Source of the DNA: Deltaproteobacteria bacterium
Lineage (GTDB): Bacteria; Myxococcota_A; SURF-8
NCBI GenBank assembly: GCA_029570245.1
Contig: JAKQSH010000297.1
Span: 1-6,751 of the forward strand
DNA: 6,751 nt
Direction of reading: 5' to 3'
Position numbers and translations under genes: made by a program. Within the stretch, counting starts at the first letter, position 1; every line of letters begins with the position of its first letter. The notes under the pieces are model-generated. The model saw nothing but the letters and a program-made list of their open reading frames with translations, was not told the origin of the DNA and did no database searches. Positions 4,564 through 6,751 of the stretch are shown here, in pieces.

Positions 4564-6751
4564 TCACTGAGACGGCAGCGACTCTTTATTGCCCGGTCTA
4601 CCGACGATGAATTTCGGTTTCAGCAGATACACTAGCGCCGGCAGAAGAGTTACACTGCCCAGCATCGCAACGACCATCCAGAAAACCAGCAGCAAACCCA
4701 TTTCGGCCTGAAACCGCAGAAAACTCAATGTCCAGAAAGCAACTCCGGCAATGACTGTTCCAGCGGTGAAAACCACGGCTTTTCCGGCGGTCGAAACTCC
4801 GGTAACGATGGCCTGCTGCAAATCACCACTCTGTGCATATTCTTCCCGGATGCGGTTAACGACGTATAGTCCGTAATCAACCCCCAGTCCGACGCCCAGC
4901 GCGACAACCGGAAGAGCGTTGACATCAAGGCCGATCTGCCGTGCTCCCATCAATGCGTATGTCAGATAATTCGAGATAATTACCGGAAGCAGGAAGAAAA
5001 GACCGGCCCACAACGAACGGTAGGCAGCAATTGTAACGACCAGAATAATAGAAAACGCCAGAATGCTGATTTTTGCCTGGTTGTATGTGACTACTTCGTT
5101 GATGGCTGCAAGCAGGCCGCCGTAGGAGCCGGCAAGTCTGAACTTCGCCTCTTCCATCGGATGTTTTTCGATGAAATCTTTGGCTTCTTTTACAACATTA
5201 CGCAGAGTTTCGCCTTTGTGATCGTTGAGATAAAGCGTAATATTCGCATTCTGACTGCCGGAAGTTACAAAACGGTCAAGGTCGCCCGGCTCCGAATTCG
5301 TGTAGATCATTTCCAGAAAGAACCCCGCCTCCATCGGATCATCCGGGATGAGTTCCCATTTCGGATCGGAGCCGTGAATTATGGATATAATTCCGGGCAG
5401 ATAATCGGCAATGGAGCTTGAACCGGAAACAACCGGCAGGCTTTCCATTTTTTTCTGAAAAGCCTCCATGGTGCGCAGCACTTCCGGGTTCTTTATGGAA
5501 TTGCGGTCCTTGCCTTCCACTACAACGGAAAGCAATTCGGTATTTCCGAAGCGCTTAGCAATTGCCTCCGTATCCTGATTGTATTTGGAATCCGGCCACA
5601 GCATCGGAGTTCCCGGATGCACGTCGCCAATTTTAAGGTCTCTGGCAAAAAGAAACCCGATTGCAAGAAGCGCCACTGTAACACCCAGCACGTAAATTCT
5701 CTGCCTCCCGAATGACCAGCCTCCGACTTTAACCAGCAGATTATACAGAAATCCCTTGTGCCTGTTTCTTATCGTTTTAGGTGCAGGCAGATAAGAGAGC
5801 AGTATCGGATTGAAAACCAGATCGGAAATGATAATTGAAAGAACCCAGAAGCCACCCATGATGGCCAGTTTCTGCAGTAAAGGAATGGGCGTGGTGAACA
5901 CCAGAAAAACTCCGAGCGCGTCCGTCAGAATTGCAAGCATGCCCGGCGCGAACAGTCCCTTGAAGGTGTTCAGTGATGAAAGATAGCGGTCCCTGCTGCC
6001 TTCATACTCGTCAAGAAATCGCTCTACGACCTGAACAGAATGCGACAGCGCCCGTTCGCTGATGATAAACGGCACCACTATAACCAGCGGATCAAAGTTA
6101 TAGCCCATGAGGCCAAGAAATCCAACTCCCCAAATGGCCGACATGACAGCCGTGGACAGCGGCAGCAGTGTGCCGCGCAGGTCACGGAAATAAAGCGCCA
6201 GCACGGCAATAATTGAGATCAACGTAAGAAAGAACAGCTTGTAAATCTGAGGGTACTGTTTTAGAATCCAGCCCAGCATGACAGGACGCCCTATTGCATA
6301 TATCCGGGTGCCGGAATCTTCCTCAAGCGCTATTATGTTTTCAATCTTCCGGTAAGTTTCCTCAGGGTTGAATTTTTCTTCGAAAAATCCGGCCACGATA
6401 AGCGCCGCTTTTGAATCAAGCGAAACCAGTGTTCCGAAATAACGTGGCGAAGTATAAACCGATTCGCGCAGTTTGTGCATTTCTTCTTCGGTCTGCGGAA
6501 CATCAGGCCACATGAGCGGTATAGACAGAAAACCGCTTTCGGGGTGCACACGCAGTTCTTTGACCTTGCGCTGAGAAAGAGACAGCACCTGATAGTTGTT
6601 TATGCCAGGCAGAAGTTCGATTTCTTTGGAAATGCGTTTGATTTTTTCGAGGGTTCCGACGTTGAAGATATCGCCGTCTACGGCTTCGACAGCAATCAAC
6701 ACAGTCGCCGCTCCGCCGAAAACGTCTTTGTAATTCTTGAATGTTTCTACG
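4564..6751 (-). CDS. RND-superfamily exporter (HAE/MMPL type), N-terminus beyond the window
   Basis: This inner-membrane transporter is predicted to be driven by the proton gradient; its substrate is unknown. The frame is open to the right edge (VETFKNYKDVFGG before the GTG at 6702), so the N-terminus and first membrane helix are missing. About 728 residues are visible. Counting from the GTG, residues 1-150 form the first periplasmic domain. Helices follow at about 154-172, 178-201, 204-225, 253-272 and 278-306, then a cytoplasmic linker and a helix at 335-352. A second periplasmic domain (355-540) precedes helices at 544-560, 564-586, 594-615, 640-660 and 666-694. This duplicated layout is that of RND pumps. 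The fourth helix of the second half carries GVGLGVDYGLYVV, whose Asp609 fits the proton-relay position. The matching first-half helix reads PFIISERALSHSV and lacks that Asp. Related families move lipids, hopanoids or hydrophobic compounds. No membrane-fusion or outer-membrane partner is visible. Confidence 0.9.
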   Translation of the reverse strand, partial: VETFKNYKDVFGGAATVLIAVEAVDGDIFNVGTLEKIKRISKEIELLPGINNYQVLSLSQRKVKELRVHPESGFLSIPLMWPDVPQTEEEMHKLRESVYTSPRYFGTLVSLDSKAALIVAGFFEEKFNPEETYRKIENIIALEEDSGTRIYAIGRPVMLGWILKQYPQIYKLFFLTLISIIAVLALYFRDLRGTLLPLSTAVMSAIWGVGFLGLMGYNFDPLVIVVPFIISERALSHSVQVVERFLDEYEGSRDRYLSSLNTFKGLFAPGMLAILTDALGVFLVFTTPIPLLQKLAIMGGFWVLSIIISDLVFNPILLSYLPAPKTIRNRHKGFLYNLLVKVGGWSFGRQRIYVLGVTVALLAIGFLFARDLKIGDVHPGTPMLWPDSKYNQDTEAIAKRFGNTELLSVVVEGKDRNSIKNPEVLRTMEAFQKKMESLPVVSGSSSIADYLPGIISIIHGSDPKWELIPDDPMEAGFFLEMIYTNSEPGDLDRFVTSGSQNANITLYLNDHKGETLRNVVKEAKDFIEKHPMEEAKFRLAGSYGGLLAAINEVVTYNQAKISILAFSIILVVTIAAYRSLWAGLFFLLPVIISNYLTYALMGARQIGLDVNALPVVALGVGLGVDYGLYVVNRIREEYAQSGDLQQAIVTGVSTAGKAVVFTAGTVIAGVAFWTLSFLRFQAEMGLLLVFWMVVAMLGSVTLLPALVYLLKPKFIVGRPGNKESLPSQ

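Noticed and set aside
4001..4567. 188-codon open frame on the - strand across the nrfA 3' end and the gap
   Set aside because: Most of it is antisense to conserved nrfA heme motifs, and it ends inside the convergent gap without signals.

Overview
The window reads as chromosomal DNA of a Gram-negative, respiring bacterium. The phylum cannot be fixed from sequence alone. A menaquinol-type NrfH/NrfA pair, an HAE/MMPL-type RND exporter, and a secreted cysteine-rich protein with an Asp/Gly/Ser linker (DGD, DTDGDT) together suggest a relative of the former Deltaproteobacteria, such as Myxococcota or Desulfobacterota. That placement is inference. No mobile element, CRISPR array, tRNA or rRNA was seen.

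Layout from left to right: (1) 1-1514, + strand: the C-terminal half of an MmeI-like (type IIL) DNA methyltransferase, cut by the left edge. (2) 1515-1592: a short convergent gap with a weak imperfect stem-loop. (3) 1593-2087, - strand: a small cysteine-rich exported protein with a good RBS and a plausible extended -10 promoter. (4) 2088-2504: a 417-bp intergenic region between this divergent gene and nrfH, containing several palindromes, ATCCG repeats and candidate promoters but no convincing gene. (5) 2505-3008 and 3005-4450, + strand: nrfH and nrfA, overlapping by ATGA, which encode the membrane-bound cytochrome c nitrite reductase that makes ammonia from nitrite. (6) 4451-4563: a convergent gap with a possible nrfA terminator. 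(7) 4564-6751, - strand: a large RND/MMPL transporter, cut by the right edge at its N-terminus.

The only clear functional unit is nrfHA. NrfH takes electrons from menaquinol in the inner membrane and passes them to the periplasmic pentaheme NrfA, which carries out the six-electron reduction of nitrite to ammonium. This NrfA is of the CXXCH type: its first heme motif is CLHCH, not the CXXCK of E. coli and Wolinella. That should remove the need for a dedicated CXXCK heme lyase, and none is encoded here. The methyltransferase, cysteine-rich protein and RND transporter have no evident functional link to nitrite reduction. I do not see a clearly new multi-gene system. The least explained items are the cysteine-rich protein and the palindrome-rich region upstream of nrfH.
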